From Andrena cerasifolii (taxonomy: Eukaryota > Arthropoda > Insecta > Hymenoptera > Andrenidae), in the NCBI RefSeq assembly GCF_050908995.1, contig NC_135119.1, positions 9,114,001 through 9,178,000 of the forward strand: a stretch of 64,000 nucleotides of DNA. Reading direction: 5' to 3'. Below the pieces are notes generated by a model that was given only the letters and a program-made list of their open reading frames with translations, made no database searches and was not told where the DNA came from. Shown here one piece after another: positions 22,978 through 33,606 of the stretch. The first letter of the stretch is position 1; the number at the start of each line of letters is the position of its first letter. The translations under genes and the position numbers were made by a program.

Positions 22978-23417
22978 AGATAAATTATTTTCTGTATATT
23001 TACGAGTTTTTAAATAAAATGTGGTTACTCAAACCATGTAGCAGAATTATATAAGCAATACGTGATATAAATAAAATGTGTCACAAAGACTTGTGTGTGC
23101 TTCTTAATTGTCTCGGTGATTATATACAATATTCAAAACACTTGTCATTTACAACTGTTATTTTATTGATGTACACATATGCATATAAATTAAATAACTT
23201 GCCATTTTATACAAAATATAATTTTACATGTTACATTGTCAGTGAAATAATATGTTAGTAACATTAATATAATACACGACAGATAATTTCTTTACTCCGA
23301 AGTTAATTCAACCATAGATATTTTTATTTCTTTATACTCTTCTGATAGCTGTATATGCAATGTAAACACGCTGAATGTGTTTACGTAAAGTCGTAAAACA
23401 TAAGACATACAGTTATA

Positions 23418-23433
23418 CTTTTGCACGCCACTG
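23418..23433 (-). repeat. Solo Tc1-type terminal repeat next to a stop codon
   Basis: The sequence cttttgcacgccactg followed by TA is the same terminal repeat that bounds the Tc1/mariner element at 27934-28746. No partner end was found nearby. It lies 12 bp past the stop codon of the two-helix membrane protein, within its 3' UTR. Confidence 0.65.
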
Positions 23434-23445
23434 TATATATTATCT

Positions 23446-24594
23446 CTAGTATCTTTGACGGTCATAATATTTATTTGAGTATTTGCTTAAACGATCGCTG
23501 TACCCATCATCTTGATATTTATCTTCTGCCTTGTAATACACTTCAGGTGCCGAGCCCACATGTCCTTGCCAATATCTTGTCCAATAAAGGTCCTCTGGGT
23601 TAATGTCATGTGGGTGTTTTGCATTTCTGAATACATGTACACAGTATACGAGGCTTCCTATCAAAGTTAAAAATCCAAATATGAGAAACACTATTCCCAA
23701 GATCCTGAAAGAAACAGCAATATCAATCAAACAATTTCTCCTGTACTTACGATACTTTTGAAGATAATGTAAATCGTTAGTTACTAAAACGTCTAATATG
23801 TACGGAATCATAAGAACTTACCAAACTATCAATGGTTGAAAGAATTGAATTACTATAACGAAGCCTAACGTAACAAGAATTAAACCCAGATTGAGGAGTA
23901 ACATGAGGCAGCATACTCCTTTAGTATTTGGACAGAAAGGATTAGGGGTCGACATGGTTTCTATAATAATTCCATCCTTCCTGGATGTTTGCGATTTTAC
24001 TGATTTCGCGGAACCATAACTGCAGTGACTAGGTGCCCGATGACCCAATCTTGAACTTGGAGCTAGACTGCGATGGGACAGATGGCAGAAATGTTTATAA
24101 CGTAGTCGCGCGCAAGTGGCGTTACATTTTATTATATTCGCTACCTTATATCTGAAGTTGCTCTGTACGCGGCACTCGTAACGTATATATCTGAGCCATT
24201 GTCACATATACTACCATGCGACGTGCTTTTACTAAGAGGATGGAGACTGTGCCTGGAAGAACCGGATAATACTGAGCCACGACTGTTGTGCGTGCTTCTT
24301 GATCGTCTTCCTTCTTCTTTCTCATATTTCTCTGGACGGTCTTTTTTCATTGTTTTTGCCTATGAAATTTAAACACAATCTAATGTATAATTGCTAGTGT
24401 ATATGCGAGTTACAGGTGTATAAGTTACAAGATATCAGTAACTTGCCATTGTAGCATGGTCAGCAGATACAATGTACTCAGATACTGTACGATCTGATGG
24501 AGCACGATGACTTTCATCTCCATCTGTTAAGTACTCTCGATTTGAATTAGTATCGTAACCCAAGTATCTCGAAGCATGAGTCATCGCAATACTC
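23446..24594 (-). CDS. Conserved-looking two-helix membrane protein, function unknown
   Basis: Coding exons on the minus strand are 24584-24447, 24359-24145, 24067-23822 and 23704-23446. They give 285 residues with agreeing phases (0, 2, 2). The first 165 residues are polar and rich in Ser, Arg, Thr and His (for example RRSRSTHNSRGSVLSGSSRH). Two membrane helices follow at about 169-191 and 197-221, separated by a short turn. The C-terminus of about 60 residues is Tyr- and Asp-rich (DINPEDLYWTRYWQGHVG ... KYSNKYYDRQRY). There is no signal peptide, so both tails should face the same side, probably the cytoplasm. Intron 1 uses a GC donor (acaatg then gcaagt). I do not recognise the family; the layout recalls small vertebrate TMEM proteins. 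The ATG at 24584 lies 10 bp into an exon with a clear acceptor, so the 5' UTR is spliced. Confidence 0.72.
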
Positions 24595-27368
24595 CTGTTG
24601 GGGTACAGAAATTATAAATTTCATGATGTATATCATATCATTTGAGCTATGTATCATTTATGCAATATATATATATATATATAAAGCAGAAAGCTTCTAT
24701 ATGTTGCGTGGTTGTCTGTCGCCTAAAAACTTTTGAACAATACACTCTGGGATCACGAAATGTGCCTCAGCTCATTATGCCTGACTAATTCAGATGTATG
24801 TGACCATCTTCACAAAAAAAAATTAAAAAAATTATTTTTTTATAGAATCAGAATTTAAATTTCAGGTGAAGCCGAGTAGTAAAGCTAATATATATATATA
24901 TATACATATACTTGTATTATATATACATATGTATATATTACAAGTATGTATAATGTAATATATAAAAAAACAGGTAGCGGTTAAATCTGAATTATTATTA
25001 TAACATTTCGAATCTACTTTACATATTTAAGGAACATGAGATCTGAACAAAACTTACTTAATAAATATTGAATAATACAAAAGAACATTACTGTATCATA
25101 GATTTCAACGAGCAATCCTGATTTTACATACGAATATTATTTACAGTATATTTCCTGTAAGAAGAATCATTATTCAGTATCGTAGTTATAGTAAATAGTG
25201 TTTTTAGGATACAAGATAATTATACAAATACGGTTCGTTGTTATTGGTAATTAGTATTTATTATGAAATATAAGGACAATACATCACATCAAGTACAAAC
25301 AACCTATCGATTACGAGACGAGATTAATATAAAGATGCGAATTGCATTTTTCAAACGGTACGTGGGCAACAGAGTGGGAGTGGCCTCCTTTGTAAATGAA
25401 TTGTAAGACATGCAATTATCTGAGAATCTCTCGATTGTATGGCGCATGTCGTAATACATTTGCGCCGATAGAGAAATCCTTATTTAGTATCGTGATGTCA
25501 TTTGACAAGGTCGTGTGCATCTTCGATCGGTAATAGGACTACATATTACGGACGTATTTGTCACCATTAATCTCTACAATTTACGCATTTAATTCTCTCC
25601 ATTTCCGTCGTATAAATCGGGGGCATAGGAAAATCTTAATTTCATTGGTAATAAAAATTTTATTAGCAAAAAAACGAATTAAATTGAATTCAAGCATCGA
25701 CCAAAAATAATCGGAGACGAAATTAAACGATCGAGTATTTTATTCCAACTCTATCATTTTAAACGCTCTTAAGTTTCCATTTCTCATTTCTAACCCGTAT
25801 CATTCAATAAGGACGTAAAATCCAGTAAAATCTATACGTCACGAGTGCATATATACATAATATACATATATATATATATATATAGGTATGTATGTACTCC
25901 AAAGGATAAGGTTGGAACTTTTACCTGCGCAAGCGCCATAAATCGTGTCAAACCAGGACCAAGTGCACATTACTATGCGATTTATCGGAATTTTATTCAT
26001 TTGTTCGATGCACGATTAAAATAAAACACGAAGATGACTAAAAGACACGCGTGAGAATGGGTGATAAAAATTCCGCCGTGATTAGAGATCTCGGTAAACA
26101 GTACAGTAAGATTAATCGTAAGATCATCGTACCTGAAATATCCATGTTCGTAGAAATCTGTCGAAAGTAAAGGTGGTCTGCAAGCTATCGATCGAGATTT
26201 TGCACAGAAGTAATTCAAGTGGTCGTGAGTCGTCGTTCATGCACGAAATGTTTTTCTTTCGTCATCACAAGGCATTGATCATACGTGAAGTAACACCGTA
26301 ACATATTCGGTATTTAATTTTCCCCGTACCAGTAGTAACGGTATTCGGTGCATTGTGCACTGCAACGAAACACTGCCCGTCTATGTGTCGAAAGGTACAC
26401 TCGAGATCATGCCGAGTACCTACTGTTTATAAGGAGTACCGATATATTCACGTTCGATCGGTCGGTGTAGGTAGAGCACGACTCGGCACGACTGCTGTTC
26501 ACGGTTCTGCAGCTTTCACGCTTTCTGCCGTAGTGAAGATTCCGAGCGAAAGGTGCATTTATTGTAGCTCGTCGGGCGAAAACGCTTCGCGACTCCTTTA
26601 AAAGGCAACGCGGAGAACACCTTCGATATTCTTGGTTGCAGTACTTACCTATTTTATTATAAAAAGTTTCTCCGAATTCTATACTAGTTACTCGATTTAC
26701 AGGGATAAATAGGTATTGAAATCTGAACTTCAAAGAAGATTTGTTAAAGATGATAGGATAACGACGTGGTTGCTTTGGGAGTTTAGCCATTAAATAATTA
26801 CCGAATATTTAAATAGGTGCTGCAATATAATTTTTATATAATGAAACTGTATTTATAAGTTTGAAGTTTTCCTATAATATTTGTGCGTATAAAATGTTAT
26901 TTAGCTATTTTTCTTTGTGCAAACATATGTATGCGCGTGATGCTGTAACGTTACGTTATGTTAAAAAAGGTTTGCATATATACACATATTGGTCCCAAAA
27001 TATTTTTTTGTTATAGAAATATACATTATTCTGCAGGCTGGAATTATTAAGATTTTTGTCAAGTATCTCGTATAATGCTGCATTTTTGTGTGAGGTACAT
27101 ACGAGATTTAATATTATTATTAATAAGCTCATCCCACGATTTTTAAGTTACGACTATTTTCGCATTGACAATCGCGCATGCGTTGAAAATAATTTGTCCT
27201 GGGTTCCGCGCCAAAACTAAAACGTTTGTTTGGCTTTGCATATGTCATGTGTTCGGGCGGTTTACAAATAAATTATTATACAGTAAATCTTATTTTGTAG
27301 ATGAAGAATATTTTTTCATTGTTACAGACATATTGTCACTTTATTATTTTGTGTATGGAGGGTTTGAA
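24595..27368. other. Shared 5' region between divergent genes
   Basis: This lies between the minus-strand two-helix protein and plus-strand SSNA1. The half next to the minus-strand gene contains TA microsatellites (around 24668, 24885-24950 and 25860-25885). A more balanced, CpG-containing island at about 26340-26620 is the best candidate for the minus-strand promoter and first exon. The SSNA1 promoter is probably in the last 250 bp. No TATA box stands out. Small frames here (25997-26218, 26353-26790) look like chance. Confidence 0.4.
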
Positions 27369-28961
27369 ATGTCTCAGCACGGTGCCGCTTTGCAAGCGTA
27401 CAATCAAGAACTTGTAAAATGTAAATTCGATGTAACCTACACTTTATGTTTAATTCATCATCACTTTTGCGACGAATAAAAGATGTTGTTTTACCGTTAA
27501 TTGGTTCACACGAAACATAATCGCAAAACTAGTGTGAAGCTTCGCGCGAACTATTTTGTTCGGTATTTTACCTGCGAATGATTGAAGGTTATGCATTCAA
27601 TATATTGTCTTTTCATTCTGTTTAGGTTTGGAAGAAATGAAATCAAGGCGCACAGAGTTACAAGCCGAAATTGAATCGCAAGAAGAGGACAAAAATAATT
27701 TGCAAAGGGAAATAGAAAAATTATCTTATAAACTGACACGCTTAAACGACGGTTTAACTAAAAGAATAGCAGTCAGAAATGAGTACGATAGAACTATTGC
27801 TGATACAGAAACAGCGTATATCAAGGTATACTCGTTTCATGATTCATATCCGATTAAAACTGTATAGGTGTTTATATTTACAACAAGTCTTTAAAGTTCT
27901 ATCTCACATATAATCTTTTAAACATTGTATGTACAGTGGCGTGCAAAAGTATTCGGCCTCCTTTTAAAATCGCATTACTTTTTTAAAATTAATCCAAAGG
28001 ACTTGAGTTTTTTTAAGAAGATAGAGGGATTAGTTTGCTAAGTGACGCGATTCGTCGTTTTGAAAAAAAATGCATTTAGTTGGAATAGCAAAAAAAAATA
28101 GAAAAAGTCGTTTTTGAAACTTTTTTATGAGCCTGTAACGAAAATTCAAAAGACCCGTTTGTAGAATTAAGTAAGTTATATACGTGCCTAAGATTTCATC
28201 AAAATTGGTTAACGTTGCTCTGTGTTATAGACGCTTAAATATCGCATAAATAAGGTTGAAAATCGCGAATTTCACGAAATCAATGATTTTCGACCTTATT
28301 CTGCGATATTTAAGTATTTATAGCTCAGAGCAACGTTAACCGATTTTGGTTAAATTTTAGGCACGTATATAACTTACTTAAATCTACAAACGTTTTTTTT
28401 TTAATTTTCGTTAAGGCTCATAAAAAAAAAGTTTAAAAAACGGCCTTATCTATTTTTTTTTATATTCGGACCAAGTGCATTTTTTTCGAAACGACGAATC
28501 ACGTCACTTAGCAAACTAATCCTTCTAGCTTCTCAAAAAAAAACTCGAGTCGTTTGGATTAATTTTAAAAAAGTTATGCGATTTTAAGGCCGGTATTCAT
28601 GGTCGCTACTTATTCTTAAGCAAATGCTTAAGCATGCGGCATCCTCTACTAACCTAGTAGCTAGTAAAGGATGTCGAATGCTTAAGAATAAGTAGCGACT
28701 ATGAATACTGGCCTAAAGGGTGGCCCAATACTTTTGCACGCCACTGTAGTTTCTATTTCATTATTATACAAGTTTGGATGTTTCCAAAAGTAGTTTCACT
28801 ATAATGAAACACGGGAAATCATATAAACCTGAATATTATTGCAGATCTTAGAAAGTTCACAGCTTTTGCTGAATATGATTAAAAGAGAGGCTTCAAATCT
28901 AGATCAAACATTAGTTAAAGCAAGTGCGGAGAAACAACAATACCGGCCAAATACGCAATAA
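27369..28961 (+). CDS. SSNA1: SSNA1 (NA14) coiled-coil microtubule protein
   Basis: Exons 27369-27420, 27626-27825 and 28845-28961 give 122 residues with agreeing phases (1, 0). The N-terminus MSQHGAALQAYNQELVKCLE and the block RIAVRNEYDRTIADTETAY.KILESSQLLL match the small SSNA1/NA14 family closely, and the length (about 120) is that of the family. Residues 14-105 are predicted coiled coil. Known members form fibrils that bind microtubules at centrosomes and basal bodies and promote microtubule branching. The last 15 residues (SAEKQQYRPNTQ) are a polar tail. A polyadenylation motif aataaa begins at 28957, overlapping the stop codon. Intron 2 is lengthened by an inserted Tc1-type element. Confidence 0.93.
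27934..28746. mobile_element. Tc1/mariner-type snap-back element in SSNA1 intron 2
   Basis: The element is bounded by TA and starts cagtggcgtgcaaaagtatt; the right end is the inverse (caatacttttgcacgccactg). The arms are about 330 bp each and inverted almost to the centre around 28270-28285, so the whole unit folds into one hairpin. There is no transposase. A different MITE (28588-28713) interrupts the right arm; removing it restores arm alignment. Confidence 0.85.
28588..28713. mobile_element. Nested PIF/Harbinger-like palindromic MITE
   Basis: The ends are ggccggtattcatggtcgct and its inverse, with TAA duplicated on both sides (28585-28587 and 28714-28716). It belongs to the same family as the copy at 19752-19889. 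It sits inside the right arm of the Tc1-type element, so it arrived later. Confidence 0.85.
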
Positions 28962-29585
28962 AAAGCACATGAATTTCAAAAATATATTTGTTGAAGTTTT
29001 AAATATAAGTACAATAGGATCGCGGCTGCTCACAATAGTTGAATAAGTACAAAATTGTAAATATTCTTTTAAACCCGCAAGTTATCTCTTGAAATCTTTG
29101 TCATATGTATCGTATATCCGTATTAATATAATTTATAATTTTTTTTTAATCTGTTGCCTCATAACAAACTTGTATTTTCATTTTGACTGTAGGGTAGTCT
29201 TATGCAGTGGTGATTTTTGTACCTATTAATGAGGTTAGTAACTAAATAATACCTACATATGCTGAATATTATTATTTTATATAAGATTCTACCGTTCTAA
29301 TATTGATTCTACATTTTATGTTATTTACATACATATATTGTAATAATTTAAATCTGCCATAATGACTTCTTAAGTAACTGAAGACTGACTAATACATTTA
29401 AGTCTGTCTTCAACATTAAACTGTCTTTATACGCATTTTACAATAAATTAGATTTGTAAAAAGTTATTAAGAATGCTTATATATAATTCATTACTAACTG
29501 GAGACTATTATTAATTTATCTTATGAGATCTATTGTGATTGAAGAATAACTTATTATATATGTATATGTATCAAGAATACCCAAG
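28962..29585. other. SSNA1 3' flank, no gene seen
   Basis: AT-rich sequence with no open frame of note, no transposon end and no RNA gene signature. Confidence 0.4.
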
Positions 29586-30304
29586 TTAAGGGGGTAGGTT
29601 ACCCTCGACAGCCCTAAAAAAGGCCGTTTTTCAAACGCAAATTGTAAACTGATAAATAACAATAGAGAGAACGTTTTTTTTTGTTTTAATCGATATTCTA
29701 AGGGCTTTAACGCAAAGAAAGAAAAGTCTAAATATCTCTATGTACATAAAAGTTGTGAGTAAAAACGTAAAGGCGTGTACGCGGTGCACCGTTTGATGGG
29801 GAACATAAAATCTCGAAAACCGCTCCAACGATTTGAATGAAAATTTAATCAGAGATGGAGAAAATTATTCCCTACGATGTGTCGGGAGCAGATTTTCGAG
29901 ATATATTCTTAAAAAAAAAATATATATATATTTTTCATACAAGAAATCGATAAAATCGTATTTTTCAACATAAAAATTGTATTATTTTTTCTTTGAAAAT
30001 CTGCTCCCGTCACATCGGAGGGAATGGCTTTCTGCATCTCTCATTAAATTTTCATCCAAATCGTCGAAGCGGTTTTCGACATTTTTTCACCATCAAACGG
30101 TGCACCGGGTGCACGCCTTCACGTTTTTACTCACAACTTTTATGTACATAAAGATATTTAGACTTTTCTTTTTTGGCGTTAAAGCTCATAGAGTAATGAT
30201 TAAAACAAGAAAAAAACGTTCTCTCTACTGTTATTCATCACTTTACAATTTGCGTTTGAAAAATGACCTTTTTTAGGGCTATCGAGGGTAACCTACCCCC
30301 TTAA
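29586..30304. mobile_element. TTAA-flanked snap-back element
   Basis: TTAA at 29586-29589 and 30301-30304 encloses inverse ends gggggtaggttaccctcga. The arms stay alignable for about 340 bp, with the centre near 29945. The paired arms each carry a copy of the same short frame (containing HQTVHRVHAFTFLLTTFMYI) on opposite strands, which reflects symmetry and not a gene. No transposase. Confidence 0.85.
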
Positions 30305-30571
30305 GTATACACGATGTTCTGGTTACAAAATCGCATTTAATCATGTTTGAAAGGGAATACATGAATATATATTTAATGGCAATAGTTAAATGTAGATGGC
30401 ATAAATAGGAATACGTAAAAACATATTGAAGCCTTTATTGAAAAATGCGATTGGTCTAGAACCACAGTCATTTTTATCTAATACTGTAAACTGATTAGCT
30501 TTGCTCCTGTACATTACTTTCTAATGTTTTATTCACACTAAAATAGAGTTTTTCTGAGAGCAATTAAAACA

Positions 30572-31951
30572 TTAGGCATTGCCAAGAGCTTTTTGTTCGT
30601 TCCATACATTTAATAACTCAGCTGGGTCTCCATACCCATGAGAACTAATTAAATATTTATAGTTAAATTTTGTATAATCTTTTTTGTAAAAATGAAACTC
30701 TTCGCAATGAAAGGGCTCGATATCTGCTTTCTTTGCAACTAAGCCTAGAAAAATATCGTCGAATCTGAAATGCTTTGTGTAAAGACTAGTATAGTACATA
30801 TCTAGAAGCGCTTCTTTCGACAATATGTACGCGCCAGCTGTAATGTACGGTGGCCATAGATGATAAGGGTACTCGCTAAGAGGAACATACCATTTGGAAG
30901 ATTTATGACGATGAGGTGAAGACACAAATACAAATCCCGCATATAATCTAACATCTTCTGGCAGTTCGAAATCAAAGATTTGCCTTTTTCGTCTACTTAA
31001 TGTAAATTCAGTGTTCATAGTGTCTGCTTTGATAGGCCTAAATACTTTGCTATTTGTTTTGTACCCTGACATAATGGTATTAATAGGCATAGAAACTGCA
31101 ACTGGGATGTTTTCATTGCGAAAATTTTCTTTTAATGCATGAATGATTTTATTCGAATTGTTATTCTTTTCAGTATTAATATTCTTTTGTGTAATTACAT
31201 TCTTAACATCTGATTCTTCTTTCTCATAGGAATCTTTAATTTCTCTCTTATGAGCTTCAAATTTCTTAGGTTCCTTGAGATAATCAGGATAGTTAGCTGG
31301 GTTTCTTATGAATCTCAAAACGTTCTTCACAGAGACGTATATATCGTCATCAACAAACATATAAAACTTTGAATTTGAGCAATATTTTACTAACCATTTC
31401 AGACTCATCATAGTTTTAATAGTATTATTATAGTAGGAGTCCGTGAAATTTGACTGTATAATATCTTTATACTTTGCTGCTTCCACTTTTACTTTTGCTT
31501 GAACTTCATCATCGTTTGGATGTAGGCCTAACATAAAGACTGTTTTCGAAGGTACATCAAAGAACCTCTTCTCAAAACCCCAGGAGTTTCTAATCGCTGA
31601 TCTTCTCTCGAAATTTTCTATCGCAGATTTTACTATATACACAACACGAAAATTGCTATACGCCGCATCTACACATTTTTCTTTGTTGTTCAGCACGTAT
31701 GTATAATTGTACTCATTTATGGGATTAACAGCGGGTTGTTGATTATGCCGTAATGCATTTACAAATTCATGAACGTCACCTTCGTACGGATAAACGAAGT
31801 TAGAATCATATGTGACTTCGAGGAAATGTGTGAACGCTCCCAAGAAATCGAGCAACACAATAAGAGCAATGCAAATGCAAACATATTTCAGCTTGATCTT
31901 TGAGGCAAGTCGAAAACTCTTTTGGAAACAAGGTCGTAATAAACAATACAT
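30572..31951 (-). CDS. brn: Brainiac-type beta-1,3-N-acetylglucosaminyltransferase
   Basis: A single coding exon encodes 459 residues. The start is placed at the Met in MYCLLRPCFQ because an acceptor-like ttcgcaag precedes it; the frame stays open upstream to 32041. Residues 1-20 are a basic cytoplasmic tail and 21-40 the signal anchor of a type II Golgi protein. Family-31 features follow: RRSAIRNSWG (116-125), FTDSYYNNTIKT (169-180), the metal-binding FVDDD (199-203), KWYVPLSEYPYHLWPPYITAGAYILS (from 353), RFDDIFLG (396-403) and a C-terminus HGYGDPAELLNVWNE (438-452) that mirrors fly brainiac. In flies brn extends glycolipids started by egghead. Unusually, residues about 222-336 form a Lys/Asn-rich insert absent from fly brn, ending in the basic cluster SRRKRQ (319-324). 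Confidence 0.92.
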   Translation of the reverse strand: MYCLLRPCFQKSFRLASKIKLKYVCICIALIVLLDFLGAFTHFLEVTYDSNFVYPYEGDVHEFVNALRHNQQPAVNPINEYNYTYVLNNKEKCVDAAYSNFRVVYIVKSAIENFERRSAIRNSWGFEKRFFDVPSKTVFMLGLHPNDDEVQAKVKVEAAKYKDIIQSNFTDSYYNNTIKTMMSLKWLVKYCSNSKFYMFVDDDIYVSVKNVLRFIRNPANYPDYLKEPKKFEAHKREIKDSYEKEESDVKNVITQKNINTEKNNNSNKIIHALKENFRNENIPVAVSMPINTIMSGYKTNSKVFRPIKADTMNTEFTLSRRKRQIFDFELPEDVRLYAGFVFVSSPHRHKSSKWYVPLSEYPYHLWPPYITAGAYILSKEALLDMYYTSLYTKHFRFDDIFLGLVAKKADIEPFHCEEFHFYKKDYTKFNYKYLISSHGYGDPAELLNVWNEQKALGNA

Positions 31952-32041
31952 CCTTGCGAAATAGAATATTACATAACTTTTGTTCTCTGAGTATGTACAA
32001 GTCCTGCGAAATGATATTACATATTTACAGTGCACATACAC

Positions 32042-33100
32042 ATGTGTTTACGTTAAGAAGTATATAAATAAATACTTACAGAGCTATAACTGACTTGTTA
32101 AAATACAGTTTATTTTATTCATACTGAGTCTGAATTAAATAAATAATTCTCTCTCCTAAAACGTAGTTTCAAAACTGTATTTACAATGCATGTTATCAAT
32201 TAGTTATACTGGTTAAAATAATTATTGTCGGTTCTCCATTACTTTAATGGCTTATGCCAGCTTATACACTGCCGAACATAATGATGTATAGAATAGATGA
32301 TTTCGTCTAATACGCGTTATTTCCTTCGGCTATGTATGCATGTACTGATCGCTGCTGAAGTGCCATAAAGTACTGCAGTACTGATAAGTGATATGCCAGT
32401 GATATGTAGTATGTAGTGCTGATCGCTGCCTGGCCGCGAGAGTCACCTGCGACTAGGTAGTGACCATAGATCTGATTATCTGAAGGACGGAGCATAAGCT
32501 AGACTTTAGGGTACGCGGGGGTTAAAGCACACGTCGGAAGGGGAATTGACCTCTTTCAGCCAACTTGGTAGGTGTAGCGAGCGTTGGTGTGAACATATGC
32601 ATACATACAGACGAGTGTTTTCTAACGTGTGGCATGTATATATGTGCATACAACATACATGCATACGCGCGTGATGTAAGGATATCAAGTGTGCTCTCTC
32701 GGGCTCTCAGCAGCTCATTTACGTTTCTACTGCGCATTCCCACTTTCCGCCATATTAAAATATGTATGTATATGAATGCATATGGAAGCGTACGGACGCA
32801 TTATCGAAATATTGAGAAATTAATTCTATACTATTATATACATTGGTTGACAATCCAATACGGCACGTTATTGGCTAATCTGGAAGGATGCGAAGAGCAC
32901 ACCTTATTGGGAGCAGGGTTGCCGGGAATGTTCTTGATGCACAAAATTGTCAGTGAAAGGCGAATCAAGCTTGGCGTTGATTGGTTTGCCGTCACGGCGT
33001 CATCTTGCGCATGCGTGGCGTGTTCCCCCTCCATTGACAATTTGTGACAAATATAATTATTAAAATATATGAGGTGAATACGCACTGCATACCACACTAC
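32042..33100. other. Upstream region of brn, no gene seen
   Basis: A spliced or contiguous 5' UTR of brn probably lies here. The stretch 32520-33050 has several overlapping frames on both strands with no domain. Degenerate short repeats (gtgatatg, tgatcgctgc) occur at 32340-32430. Confidence 0.4.
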
Positions 33101-33222
33101 GAGAAACGCTTCAAATTTGTCTGCCACTTTCTCTGCTTGCGACGCGACAAACGTTCATCGTTACACACCATTGCGTTTGTACGAAGCAGCAGCCAATAGA
33201 AAGAAGGCGTATGTTACCTCGT
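33101..33222 (+). repeat. Dispersed repeat, plus copy
   Basis: The segment running from gaaacgcttcaaatttgtct to agaaggcgtatgttacctcg recurs in inverse orientation at 36036-36160 with high identity. Both copies are open in the frame ATFSACDATN.H.YTPLRLY, which may derive from an unknown element. It is not recognised as a known transposon. Confidence 0.75.
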
Positions 33223-33317
33223 CGCCCCTCTCAGAAGGATATCACCCCCCGCAACTATTTCTCCGTCCCTATATCCCTATGTCCATGGTCTGTTCCGATT
33301 CACGCATTGAGTGCTTA

Positions 33318-33363
33318 GGTCGGTATTCATAGCCGCTACTTATTCTTAAGCAAATGCTTAAGG
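33318..33363. mobile_element. Half copy of the Harbinger-like palindromic MITE
   Basis: Only the left arm remains (ggtcggtattcatagccgct ... caaatgcttaag), preceded by TTA. The preceding words (tgttccgattcacgcattga) resemble those about 50 bp upstream of the full copy at 19752, so the MITE may have been carried inside a larger repeat. Confidence 0.65.
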
Positions 33364-33606
33364 TTTTAGGAAAAGAAACTATTATGCGTAGTAATTTGTA
33401 GTAAGTACATACTCGCGCCTTCGCTCCGAACTAGAAACTAGAAAAGAACTGGATTTTACTATTCTGGCGAACATTATCGTATTGGAAGTTATTGCGTTAC
33501 GTTATTGTTTTTTGTTAAACAGCAAATGAACTCAGTTGTATAGAAATCATTTGTGTATTTATTTACCGCACACCTTCCATATCGCAGTACCTGTACATGT
33601 TTAATT

